Origin: Stenotrophomonas maltophilia
Lineage (GTDB): Bacteria > Pseudomonadota > Gammaproteobacteria > Xanthomonadales > Xanthomonadaceae
Direction: 5' to 3'
DNA length: 64,000 nucleotides
Assembly (NCBI RefSeq): GCF_006974125.1
Contig: NZ_CP037858.1
Location: 186,001-250,000 of the forward strand
Every line of letters begins with the position of its first letter. Position 1 is the first letter of the stretch. The translations under genes were made by a program, and so were the position numbers. The notes below the pieces were generated by a model that searched no databases, had not been told where the DNA came from, and saw nothing but the letters and a program-made list of their open reading frames with translations. Below are positions 54,791 to 64,000 of this stretch, one piece after another.

Positions 54791-55492
54791 TTACAGCACC
54801 AGGATGGGGACCATCCGGCGCAGGTTGAAGGGAATATCGGTCAGCACGTGATCACCGTGCTGCAGCCAGCAGTGCGCAGCGAACGGCTGTGTCCTGACTG
54901 CGAACACCCAGGCAGGGACGATCCCGTACTTCGACAGGAACTCCCTCATCGCCATGCAGTAGAGAAAGCACTCATCGGTCTTCCTGAAGGCGACGGGCCG
55001 GAGCCAATCGAACACCCGGACCAGGAAGGCCAGCTCCTGCAGGCTCGCCGCCGAGCCTTGGGAGATGTCGGCGCGCCTGCGGGCCGATGACACTGTGGCG
55101 CTGAAAGGCAGGGCCGCCCTGAAGCAGGCCGCATGGGCCGCCGACGCCATGAACCTTCCCACGTCGCGCGCGGTGATCTTCGGGCATCCCCTCGGCTCAC
55201 CCTCGCGTACCCAGTGCCGTGGCAGTTCGAGACTGGGGCTTGCCGCGGACTTCCCCTGCCGTGGATCCCGGGTGATCAGCTGGCGATCGATCAGCGACTG
55301 GAGGAGCTTCGGCATCCGTCGCCCATCGGGCGGCAAGGGCCAATCGAGAACCAGGCCCCCCAGGCTTGCGGCGCCACGCCTGTCGATGGAGAGATATTTT
55401 CCCGTGCCCTGGTCAAGGATCACCATCGCATCACCGGTGACGCAGACATGCGCCTGCTTCGACAGGAAATAGGGGGTGGCGCCCTGCTCCAT
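54791..55492 (-). CDS. fused lasso B protein (PqqD-like RRE plus transglutaminase-like protease)
   Basis: An ATG at 55492 with AGGAG at good distance gives 233 residues. Residues 1-80 form a PqqD-like RiPP recognition element (FLSKQAHVCVTGDAMVILDQGTGKYLSID). Residues 110-233 form the B2 protease with a Cys-His-Asp triad: Cys175 (DECFLY), His207 (PFAAHCWLQ) and Asp219 (VLTDI). It binds the leader of the precursor and cuts it off before cyclisation. B1 and B2 are separate in many actinobacterial clusters; fusion is usual in proteobacteria. The frame is open upstream to 55597, overlapping the precursor gene, and I reject that start. Confidence 0.85.
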   Translation of the reverse strand: MEQGATPYFLSKQAHVCVTGDAMVILDQGTGKYLSIDRRGAASLGGLVLDWPLPPDGRRMPKLLQSLIDRQLITRDPRQGKSAASPSLELPRHWVREGEPRGCPKITARDVGRFMASAAHAACFRAALPFSATVSSARRRADISQGSAASLQELAFLVRVFDWLRPVAFRKTDECFLYCMAMREFLSKYGIVPAWVFAVRTQPFAAHCWLQHGDHVLTDIPFNLRRMVPILVL

Positions 55493-55568
55493 CACGTGCT
55501 CTCCTGCCCTGGGACCAAGAAGCGGTGCATGCAGGGCATGCACCGCAGTGACCGCATTGCGCGGCAGA

Positions 55569-55730
55569 TCAGGGCGAGGTGGTCGGGAAGACGCCATCCC
55601 ACAACGTGCCGTGGTTGTGTGCCTTCGTTTCCGAAACCACCGAGCCCAGCTCGATCAGTTCACCACCCACACCCTGTTCGTCAGGGTTCTGCTGTCCTGC
55701 CACTACACCCAGCTCAATCAGCTCGTTCAT
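55569..55730 (-). CDS. lasso-peptide precursor (A protein)
   Basis: A 53-codon gene with AGGAG six bases before its ATG. The leader contains ELIELGVV and again ELIELGSVVSETK; the second copy fits the lasso leader pattern LG-x5-T-x, with Thr at position -2 of the cleavage site. The predicted core is AHNHGTLWDGVFPTTSP, 17 residues. Ala1 would be joined to Asp9, a nine-residue ring, leaving an eight-residue tail with GVFPTTSP. The gene is directly upstream of the B gene and in line with B and C. Cleavage and ring are inferred, not seen. Confidence 0.82.
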   Translation of the reverse strand: MNELIELGVVAGQQNPDEQGVGGELIELGSVVSETKAHNHGTLWDGVFPTTSP

Positions 55731-55838
55731 GAACATCTCCTCTAGTCAGTGGATGTATCCAGGCGTTGCATTGGATACGGAGCAGCCAAGCCACCATCGC
55801 CGCGCATGTTGCAGGGCGATTGCCGCCAAGGCATTTAA

Positions 55839-55855
55839 ATGTTACGATATAACAT
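55839..55855. promoter_or_regulatory. lasso-cluster operator, copy 2
   Basis: ATGTTA-CGATA-TAACAT is a perfect inverted repeat with six-base arms, in the divergent region between the precursor (start 55730) and the gene at 55922. The copy at 46921-46937 has the same arm length and spacing. Confidence 0.65.
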
Positions 55856-55921
55856 ATTACTTTGGCGTGACGAACAGGACGGTCTGCTGGCCGTTGATGC
55901 AATCCCCGCGACGGAGAATGG

Positions 55922-56848
55922 ATGAGCAGCGAGATCACTGACGACGGCGTGGACGCGACCGTTCTACTGAAGGGTCTGTTTCCATTGCCGGCCTTCGTCC
56001 GCTTCATCAGGGAGCGCTGCCCGCCGGGACGCTTCGACGAGGCCGCACTGGTGGCCGCCTGGAGGGCCGCACGCAGCGACGTGCATCGCCTGCGCCAGGA
56101 CGAGGCGAATGAGGCGGACGCCATTGCTGTCCAGCCGTTGACCGGGGAGATGATGCCGCTGGCCGATCAGGCGCTGCGGCAACCTTCGATGCACGGCATG
56201 ACCAGCGTGCTGCCGCGCGCCTGGCAGATGGTCGAGATTGATCGACTGGTGATCTTCCAGGAATGCATCAACCTGCGTCACATCGACCAGTTGGCAGCGA
56301 CAATGCCCACCTCGCCCACCGCACAGGAGATCATGCGGCTCGTCGCCCGCAGCGGACGCCATGCACACCCCGACGTCAGGTTCACCCAGTCCGATGGCAG
56401 CTACACATTTGCTTCCGCGTCCAATGACCTGCGATTCCTCGATGTGGCGACCATCGATCCGGCGACCATCACCGGCTACGAGCCGTTCGGCGCGGCCAGC
56501 CACGCCGTCGTCATCTATCTCGGTTTCAGTGACAACCTGATCAGCGCCACCCGGTTCGGCAAGCGCGTGATCCTGACCAATGGCTCCCACCGCCTGTACC
56601 TGCTGCGCAAGCTCGGCTTCCGCCATGTGCCCTGCCTTGTCACCGATGCATCCGACGGCGACCTCAGCGAAGTTCTGCTGCCAGCGGCGGTCAGGCAGGA
56701 TCGCGGGTTCTATCTTTCGTCGCCGCGGCCGCCCCTTTTCAAGGACTACGTTGACCCCCGCCTGACCAGTGTCGTGCCGGTCACCCGCAAGCACTACGCC
56801 CTGCGGGCAAAGCTCGACCTGCAGCGGATCACGGTTCCTGCACTGTAG
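55922..56848 (+). CDS. uncharacterised lasso-cluster protein with ParB/Srx-like motif
   Basis: The product has 308 residues, no signal peptide or membrane helix. GGAGAATGG precedes the ATG. The second half contains FGKRVILTNGSHRLYLLRKLGFRHVPCLV, which looks like the ParB/sulfiredoxin-fold motif NGxHR. The end is VVPVTRKHYALRAKLDLQRITVPAL. It shares a divergent promoter and the palindromic operator with the precursor, so it probably belongs to the system, as a modifying, immunity or regulatory protein. None of these roles is shown. Confidence 0.7.
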   Translation: MSSEITDDGVDATVLLKGLFPLPAFVRFIRERCPPGRFDEAALVAAWRAARSDVHRLRQDEANEADAIAVQPLTGEMMPLADQALRQPSMHGMTSVLPRAWQMVEIDRLVIFQECINLRHIDQLAATMPTSPTAQEIMRLVARSGRHAHPDVRFTQSDGSYTFASASNDLRFLDVATIDPATITGYEPFGAASHAVVIYLGFSDNLISATRFGKRVILTNGSHRLYLLRKLGFRHVPCLVTDASDGDLSEVLLPAAVRQDRGFYLSSPRPPLFKDYVDPRLTSVVPVTRKHYALRAKLDLQRITVPAL

Positions 56849-57133
56849 CGCACCGGGCGCAGCACTCGTCTGGGCTGTTGCACGGTAGATGGCCGGATTG
56901 CTGAATCACCTGGCGGAACTGTCGAATGACGGCCCCCGCTTTGCCCAATACGCTTCTGATCCTCGACAGAAGAGGATGCCAGCATGCGTGCAACCACGCT
57001 GATTGCCGAAGCCGGAAGAGAAGAGCTGCCGATCGTTCATGTCCTGATGGGATTCGTCTGTGTCTGGCACAGACATGAACCGCAGCAGGCGGATCATGAA
57101 GATTGACAGCGCGCACGTCCCCCCCGCCGTGTT

Positions 57134-58045
57134 GTGCTGGGCGATGCAGTGGTGACGTCAACTATCGAGCTGGAGGGTATCGGGGCGGACTACCCCGATC
57201 GCGTCGACAGCCCGGTCATGGTGCTGGGCGTGGACCCCATCACCGATGCTTGGGAAATGCCCTTTCATGAGCATCGGAAAGCACAGCTCCTGGTAGCCAC
57301 GAGCGGATTGATCACGCTGGAGACCCGTGCAGGCCTGTGGGTCGTCCCGCCACAGGGAGCGATCTGGATTCCCGGAGGGCTGTCCCACCGGGCCAGCAGC
57401 ACAGGAAAGCCGCATGGCTTCGTCGTATTCGTGGAGCCCGGGGCTATCGCTGGACTGCCGACACACTGCTTCGCAATGGCGATCAGTCCATTCATGCATG
57501 CCCTGCTTGAACGAACCTCAGCGCTTCCCTGGCGGTACGCCGCTGGCAGTGCGGACGCGCGCCTGATGGCTGTGCTTCTGGACGAGCTCATCGCGGCACC
57601 GCCGGAATGGCTGCACCTGCCCATGCCCTCCGACCCAAGGCTGCGAAAGCTGGCCAATGCAATGCTGACCGCTCCGGCCGGGCGGGCCACGCTCGAGGTA
57701 TGGGCGAGCCGGATTGGAATGAGCGAGCGCAACATGTCCCGCCTGTTTTCCGGCGAAACGGGTCTGAGCGTGAGACGCTGGCGCAGACAGCTGCATGTGG
57801 TGGTCGCACTGCCGATGCTGGCCAAGGGCCGTACGGTGCAGGCCATTGCCGATGACCTGGGCTATGACAGTTCGGGCGCGTTCGTGACCATGTTCCGAAA
57901 GACGGTGGGCGCCCCACCCAAGCGATTCCTTGCCGAACGGGGTGCACGGCTGCGCGGACCTGGCGCTGAAACCCTGGCGGTACGGGAGCCCTCGGCTCCC
58001 GTACCGCCAGTGACCGCCCTGCCCCTCAGCGCTGGTAGCCCTTGA
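57134..58045 (+). CDS. AraC-family transcriptional regulator (cupin type)
   Basis: The product has 303 residues. The N-terminal cupin/AraC-binding region carries HEHRKAQLLVATSG and VVPPQGAIWIPGGLSH. The C-terminal two HTH motifs are TLEVWASRIGMSERNMSRLFSGETGLSVRRWRRQ and TVQAIADDLGYDSSGAFVTMFRKTVGAPPKRFL. A GTG at 57134 is used; a GTG at 57152 is possible. It lies 285 bases after the lasso-cluster gene, so a regulatory link is possible but unsupported by a site. It overlaps the convergent esterase gene by 20 bases. Confidence 0.85.
   Translation: MLGDAVVTSTIELEGIGADYPDRVDSPVMVLGVDPITDAWEMPFHEHRKAQLLVATSGLITLETRAGLWVVPPQGAIWIPGGLSHRASSTGKPHGFVVFVEPGAIAGLPTHCFAMAISPFMHALLERTSALPWRYAAGSADARLMAVLLDELIAAPPEWLHLPMPSDPRLRKLANAMLTAPAGRATLEVWASRIGMSERNMSRLFSGETGLSVRRWRRQLHVVVALPMLAKGRTVQAIADDLGYDSSGAFVTMFRKTVGAPPKRFLAERGARLRGPGAETLAVREPSAPVPPVTALPLSAGSP
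57974..58010. terminator. 37-base hairpin inside the end of the AraC gene
   Basis: CTGGCGGTACGGGAGCC and its exact complement form 17-pair arms around a three-base loop (CTC). It is coding sequence for the AraC tail, but also lies 16 bases after the stop of the convergent esterase gene. It probably terminates that transcript. Confidence 0.55.
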
Positions 58046-59030
58046 GGAACAACCAGGTGATCAGCGTGGCATCCGGGCCCTTCGGGTCGGTGAACGGCAA
58101 GCCCGACTGGCTGCCACTCCACGCATGCCCCATGCCCTGTACCACATAGTGCTGTGCCAGCGTGCGCCCGCCATAGGTATAGGTGTCCACCGTATAGGCG
58201 CGCCCACCCGGTACCTGGCCGTGGTAAGTGCTGGTCGGCACGTACTTCACCGAGTCGTTGTCCTGGCCGTCATCGGCCAGGTCGTTGGTCTGCAGGAACT
58301 GGCGCACCGCCTGCTGGCCGTTCACCGGGTTGACGGTGAGATCGGCACTGCCATGGAACACCAGCACCGGCAGCGGCCGCGGCGACGGTGAGCCCGAGCA
58401 CTGCCAGGCCAGCCGACCGTTGCTGTCCGGCGAATAGATGCTGCCGGCCAACAGCGCATAGGCGCTGCCGGAGATGGTGGTCGCGCCCTTGAACATGCCG
58501 CCGGAATGGATGGCACCGGCGGCGAACACGTCTGAGTAGCAGGCCAGCATGATCGAGGTCATCGCACCGCCAGCAGAAATGCCGGTTACATAGACCCGAT
58601 GCGGATCGACGCTGTAACCGGCCTTCACCTTGTCCACGATGCCGGCCAGGATCGAGGCCTCGCCGCTGTCACGGGCCTGGTTGATCGGCAGCTGCCAGTT
58701 CCAGCAGCGCGCCGGGTTGGAGGTCACGTTCTGGCGCGGATAGACCACGATGAAACCTTCGGTGTCGGCCACATCATTGAAGCCGGAGGCCTCGCCCATC
58801 AGGTTGGGCCCGTTGACGCAGCCGTGCAGCACCAGCAGCAACGGCAGCGGCTGCTGGTCGTTGTAGCCGGCCGGCACCCAGACCTGGTACTCGCGGGCGC
58901 CGAACAGATTTCCGTACAGGCCGATGTCCCAATGCCCGGCGGGGTCCGCGGCGAGCACGCTGCCTGCCGACGTCAACCAGCAGCACATTGCCAGCAGTAC
59001 CGCCTTGATCGAATCGATTCCGGATTTCAT
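58026..59030 (-). CDS. extracellular PHB-depolymerase-type esterase
   Basis: The product has 334 residues with a signal peptide (AVLLAMCCWLTSAGSVLA). It is an alpha/beta hydrolase: lipase box GISAGG (Ser152), an oxyanion-type LHGC, an aspartate in FHGSADLTVNP and a histidine in GMGHAWSG. These are the features of the type 1 catalytic domain of short-chain polyhydroxyalkanoate depolymerases and of feruloyl-esterase relatives. There is no separate substrate-binding domain. It is exported and should cleave a polyester or an aryl ester. Confidence 0.88.
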   Translation of the reverse strand: MKSGIDSIKAVLLAMCCWLTSAGSVLAADPAGHWDIGLYGNLFGAREYQVWVPAGYNDQQPLPLLLVLHGCVNGPNLMGEASGFNDVADTEGFIVVYPRQNVTSNPARCWNWQLPINQARDSGEASILAGIVDKVKAGYSVDPHRVYVTGISAGGAMTSIMLACYSDVFAAGAIHSGGMFKGATTISGSAYALLAGSIYSPDSNGRLAWQCSGSPSPRPLPVLVFHGSADLTVNPVNGQQAVRQFLQTNDLADDGQDNDSVKYVPTSTYHGQVPGGRAYTVDTYTYGGRTLAQHYVVQGMGHAWSGSQSGLPFTDPKGPDATLITWLFLKGYQR

Positions 59031-59128
59031 GGCCAGATCCTCATGCGTGAGTCGTGGATGAAGGGGTACCGGGGAGCGCGTCCGGCTGGGGGCACGCCCA
59101 GTATCCGCATCCGGCGGCCGCTGCCGAC

Positions 59129-59142
59129 TGGACCTAGGTCCA
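59129..59142. promoter_or_regulatory. 14-base palindrome in a divergent promoter region
   Basis: TGGACCTAGGTCCA is a perfect palindrome between the esterase (start 59030) and the TonB receptor (start 59228). It is a candidate operator for either gene. Confidence 0.4.
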
Positions 59143-59227
59143 CTCGCCGCTGCCGGATGACACCGCTAGCCTTGGCTGCAGGGGTGGCAATGGGCCATCT
59201 GTGAGCACTCGCCTGGGGGAGGACCGA

Positions 59228-61426
<2,199 letters not shown>

Positions 61427-61458
61427 CGCATCCGTTACGATTTCCAGGAAGCCCCTGC

Positions 61459-62337
61459 ATGATGCAGTCCTACGTAGATCTGTACTGGAACAGCAATGAT
61501 GGCCTGCGCCTGCACGCGCGCGACCATGCACCGGGTACGGGAACGGCACCACGCGGCACCGTGGTCTGCATTCCCGGTCTGACCCGCAATGGTGCCGATT
61601 TCGATGCGCTGGCCGGTACGCTCACTGCCGAGGGCTGGCGCGTGATCGCGGTCGACCTGCGGGGGCGCGCGGGGTCGGAGCGTGCGCATGATCCCACCAG
61701 CTACAACCCACGCACCTATGCCGACGACCTGGTCGCGCTGCTGCGCGCGCAGAACATCGACAAGGCCGTGTTCGTCGGCACCTCGCTGGGCGTTCTGGTG
61801 ACCATCACCCTCGCTTCGCGCGCGCCCGAACGGATCGCTGGCGCGGTCCTCAACGATGCCGGCCCCAGGGTGCCGCGTGAGGCGCTGGCACGGATCGGCA
61901 AGTACGCGGGCAAGCCGGTGCCGCCGATGGATCTCGAGCAGGCCACGGCCTATGTGGCATCGATCGGAAAGACCGCGTTTCCGCGCTTCAGCAGCGATGA
62001 CTGGCGGCAGATGGCGGTGCGTACCTTCCGCACGCGCAGCGATGGGCTGCTGGAACTGGACTACGACCCGGCGGTGATCCGTACCACGCGACCGTGGGTG
62101 CTGTGGCTGCTGCGGCCGGTGCTGTGGCGCGCGGTGCGCGGGCTGACCTCGCGCGTGCCGGTGCTGGTGGTGCGTGGCGCCCTGTCCGACATCCTGCCGG
62201 CCGACGTTGCACGGCAGATGGCGGCGACGTCGGAGAATGCCCGGCTGGTGGAGGTGCCGGATGTCGGCCACGCGCCCATGCTGTCCGAGCCTGAGGCGCG
62301 TGACGCGATCCTGACCTTGCTGGAGCGTGTGGCGTGA
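61459..62337 (+). CDS. alpha/beta hydrolase
   Basis: The product has 292 residues. CIPGLTRNGADF carries the oxyanion-hole segment, GTSLGV the nucleophile elbow (Ser in GTSLG), and DVGHAPML the catalytic histidine, with aspartate near GALSDILP. There is no signal peptide, so it acts in the cytoplasm. The following MaoC gene overlaps its stop, which suggests a shared pathway, possibly acyl-chain breakdown. Confidence 0.9.
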   Translation: MMQSYVDLYWNSNDGLRLHARDHAPGTGTAPRGTVVCIPGLTRNGADFDALAGTLTAEGWRVIAVDLRGRAGSERAHDPTSYNPRTYADDLVALLRAQNIDKAVFVGTSLGVLVTITLASRAPERIAGAVLNDAGPRVPREALARIGKYAGKPVPPMDLEQATAYVASIGKTAFPRFSSDDWRQMAVRTFRTRSDGLLELDYDPAVIRTTRPWVLWLLRPVLWRAVRGLTSRVPVLVVRGALSDILPADVARQMAATSENARLVEVPDVGHAPMLSEPEARDAILTLLERVA

Positions 62338-62810
62338 GTGCGGACAGCGGCCTGCCTCCCGCCCTGCAGGCGTTGCAGCAGTGGGCCGCCAGTGAGCGGC
62401 TGAGTGGCGTGACCCGCGTGGACCAAGCGCGCATCGATGCTTTTGCCGACGCCACCGGCGACCACAACTGGATCCATGTCGATCCAGCACGGGCGCAGGC
62501 GCAGATGCCGGGTGGGCATACCATCGCACATGGCTTCCTGTTGCTCTCGCTGACGGTGGAGGACGATGTGGCCGCCCTGGCCGGCTTCCCCGGCATCGCC
62601 CACGTACTCAACTACGGCTTGAACAAGGTCCGCTTCCTGGCGCCGGTGCCGAGCGGGTCCGAGGTGCGGGTACGCTCGCAGCTGGTGTCACTGGATGCGC
62701 GCCAGCCCGGCCAGTGGCTGCTGACCCAGCGCAAGGCCGTCGAGCGGGTCGCCGATGGCGAGCTGGCACTGGTCGCTGAGCAGCTGTCACTGATCGTGAT
62801 CGCCGCCTAG
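62334..62810 (+). CDS. MaoC-family (R)-specific enoyl-CoA hydratase
   Basis: The product has 158 residues with a GTG start overlapping the hydrolase stop (GTGA). The hot-dog-fold catalytic segment FADATGDHNWIHVDPARA...GHTIAHGFLLLSL holds the conserved aspartate and histidine. Enzymes of this type hydrate trans-2-enoyl-CoA to (R)-3-hydroxyacyl-CoA, a link between fatty-acid breakdown and polyhydroxyalkanoates. Confidence 0.88.
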   Translation: MSADSGLPPALQALQQWAASERLSGVTRVDQARIDAFADATGDHNWIHVDPARAQAQMPGGHTIAHGFLLLSLTVEDDVAALAGFPGIAHVLNYGLNKVRFLAPVPSGSEVRVRSQLVSLDARQPGQWLLTQRKAVERVADGELALVAEQLSLIVIAA

Positions 62811-62846
62811 CACCACCCTGCCCGGTTCTCTCCCTACACTGGAGCG

Positions 62847-64000
62847 ATGTTGACGCCCTCCATCGTCCTCTTCGCCTGCATTGCATGGACCGCACTGCTG
62901 TTTGGCGTGGCTCTGTGGGGCGAGCGCCGGGGGCATCGGCTTTCGAAGGCATGGCCGCTCATCTATGCACTGTCGCTGGCGGTGCACTGCACCGCATGGA
63001 CGTACTACGGCGCGGCGTCGCAGGGGCTGCAATGGGGCTTCCCCATTCCGCCTACCCTCGCTGGCATGGCGCTGATCTTCGCGTTCGGCCTGCCGTTCCT
63101 GCTCCGCCTGGGGCGGCTGGCCAAGCAGCACAACAGTGCCACCATCGCCGACCTGGTGGTCGCACGGCTGCGTGCGGATCGCGGCCTTGGCTTCACCATC
63201 ACCCTGGTGGCACTGTTCGGCATCATTCCCTACATCGCGCTTCAGCTGAGAGCGGTCAGCCAAGGGCTGGGGGCACTGTTGGGTGATCGTTTCACATCTG
63301 CCGACTGGCAGCTGGACATGTCGTTCTGGTTCGCATTGACGATGGCCACCTTCACCCTGCTGTTCGGTGCGCGCAAGGCATCGGCCACCGAACCGAACCG
63401 CGGCATCGTGGTCGCATTGGGTCTGGAGTCGGTACTGAAGCTGACCGCTCTGCTGGCCATTGGCCTGTATGCGGCGCTGTCCGTGCACAAGGCCGGCACG
63501 CCGCTGCTGGAAAAGATGGCGCAGCTGCCGCCACCGGCCATCGTGCCGGACTATCTCACCATGGTTGCGCTGGGCGCCATCTCTGCATTCACCCTGCCGC
63601 ACCAGTTCCATGTCGGCGTGGTCGAGCTCCGCCAGACCTCGGACCTGAAGACGGCACGCTGGATGTTCCCCGTCTACCTGCTGCTGATCGGGCTGCCGTC
63701 GGTGCCGATGGCGTTGGCCGGTGCGGCGCAGCTGCCGGCATCGGTATCCCCCGACCTGTATGTGCTGGCCCTGCCCCAGGCTGGCGGCCATCACCTGCTT
63801 GCACTGCTGGCCTACCTGGGCAGCCTGAGCGCGGCCACCGGCATGATGATCCTCTCGGGGCTGACCCTGTCGATCATGCTTGGCAACCATGGATTCGGAT
63901 CGCACCTGCTCGGCAGCATCGGCGGCGTGGCCAATGCCGACCTGCGCCCGCGCGTTCTGGCGTTCCGACGTGCCGGCATCCTCGCCGTGTTCCTGATGGC
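62847..64000 (+). CDS. sodium:solute symporter-type sensor histidine kinase (partial)
   Basis: The frame starts at the ATG at 62847 and is open at the window end. About 384 residues are seen, all membrane helices of the SSS/PutP fold: RLSKAWPLIYALSLAVHCTAWTYYG, PPTLAGMALIFAFGLPFL, HNSATIADLVVARLRADRGLGF and ALGAISAFTLPHQFHVGVVEL. The strong WTYYG and LPHQFHVGVVE segments are typical of hybrid kinases such as CrbS/CbrA, in which a symporter domain senses a solute and signals through PAS and kinase domains. The kinase part lies outside the window. Confidence 0.78.
   Translation, partial: MLTPSIVLFACIAWTALLFGVALWGERRGHRLSKAWPLIYALSLAVHCTAWTYYGAASQGLQWGFPIPPTLAGMALIFAFGLPFLLRLGRLAKQHNSATIADLVVARLRADRGLGFTITLVALFGIIPYIALQLRAVSQGLGALLGDRFTSADWQLDMSFWFALTMATFTLLFGARKASATEPNRGIVVALGLESVLKLTALLAIGLYAALSVHKAGTPLLEKMAQLPPPAIVPDYLTMVALGAISAFTLPHQFHVGVVELRQTSDLKTARWMFPVYLLLIGLPSVPMALAGAAQLPASVSPDLYVLALPQAGGHHLLALLAYLGSLSAATGMMILSGLTLSIMLGNHGFGSHLLGSIGGVANADLRPRVLAFRRAGILAVFLM

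Noticed and set aside
56984..57106. A 40-codon frame between the lasso cluster and the AraC gene
   Set aside because: It has a weak ribosome-binding site, but the product has no leader or core pattern of a second lasso precursor and contains no other motif.

Overview
The window is a high-GC chromosome segment from a gammaproteobacterium of the Xanthomonadaceae, most likely a Stenotrophomonas of the S. maltophilia group. Three things support this: xanthomonad-style gene content (many TonB-dependent receptors, a MesX/MesD locus, Xanthomonas-type filamentous-phage genes), and two short stem-loops that begin with GTAG and look like the SMAG repeats of S. maltophilia (20663-20685 and 23938-23960). 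A dif-like XerCD site at 9446-9473 may place the window near the replication terminus.

Layout. 1-4.9 kb: an ECF sigma/ChrR-type anti-sigma pair facing an acyl desaturase, an FAD oxidoreductase and a periplasmic protein. This resembles singlet-oxygen stress loci; its third gene, a short-chain dehydrogenase, is truncated. 5-9.1 kb: a small zinc-ribbon protein, TspO, an AsmA/TamB-like protein, an acetyltransferase and a small membrane protein. 9.45-15.9 kb: a filamentous prophage (Zot, pVI-like protein, pIII remnant, Xre-type regulator, DUF3653-like protein) between two dif-like sites. Its replication and major coat genes are not visible. Instead it carries cargo, including a divergent two-gene module present twice. 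16-23.9 kb: orphan and membrane proteins, a TPR protein, a strongly structured intergenic element, a porin, a TetR regulator and a DUF1348 protein. 24-28.5 kb: a UvrA paralogue, a BLUF blue-light sensor and two more small zinc-ribbon proteins.

28.5-33.1 kb is a methionine locus: LysR regulator and MTHFR-like gene on one strand, FMN reductase, MesX (DUF1852) and MesD on the other. 33-36.5 kb holds a membrane protein, a Sel1-repeat protein and the nuclease Cho. 36.6-43 kb is an iron-uptake locus: PepSY membrane protein, TonB siderophore receptor, FecR and FecI, with a Fur-box-like site. A secreted trypsin-like protease and a beta-lactamase-fold lipoprotein follow.

45.2-56.8 kb is a lasso-peptide biosynthetic cluster. 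The precursor gene lies at 55569-55730 on the minus strand and encodes 53 residues. I predict the core AHNHGTLWDGVFPTTSP, closed by an Ala1-Asp9 ring. It is followed by a fused B protein (RRE plus transglutaminase-like protease) and the cyclase C. The exporter D, a TonB receptor and a three-gene ABC-2 transporter complete the cluster, and an uncharacterised gene with an 'NGSHR' motif is divergent from the precursor. Both divergent promoter regions of the cluster carry the same palindrome (ATGTTA-N5-TAACAT type), so the whole cluster is probably one regulon.

57-64 kb: an AraC regulator, a PHB-depolymerase-type esterase, another TonB receptor, an alpha/beta hydrolase, a MaoC hydratase and the start of a symporter-histidine kinase that runs off the window. 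The first gene also runs off the window.
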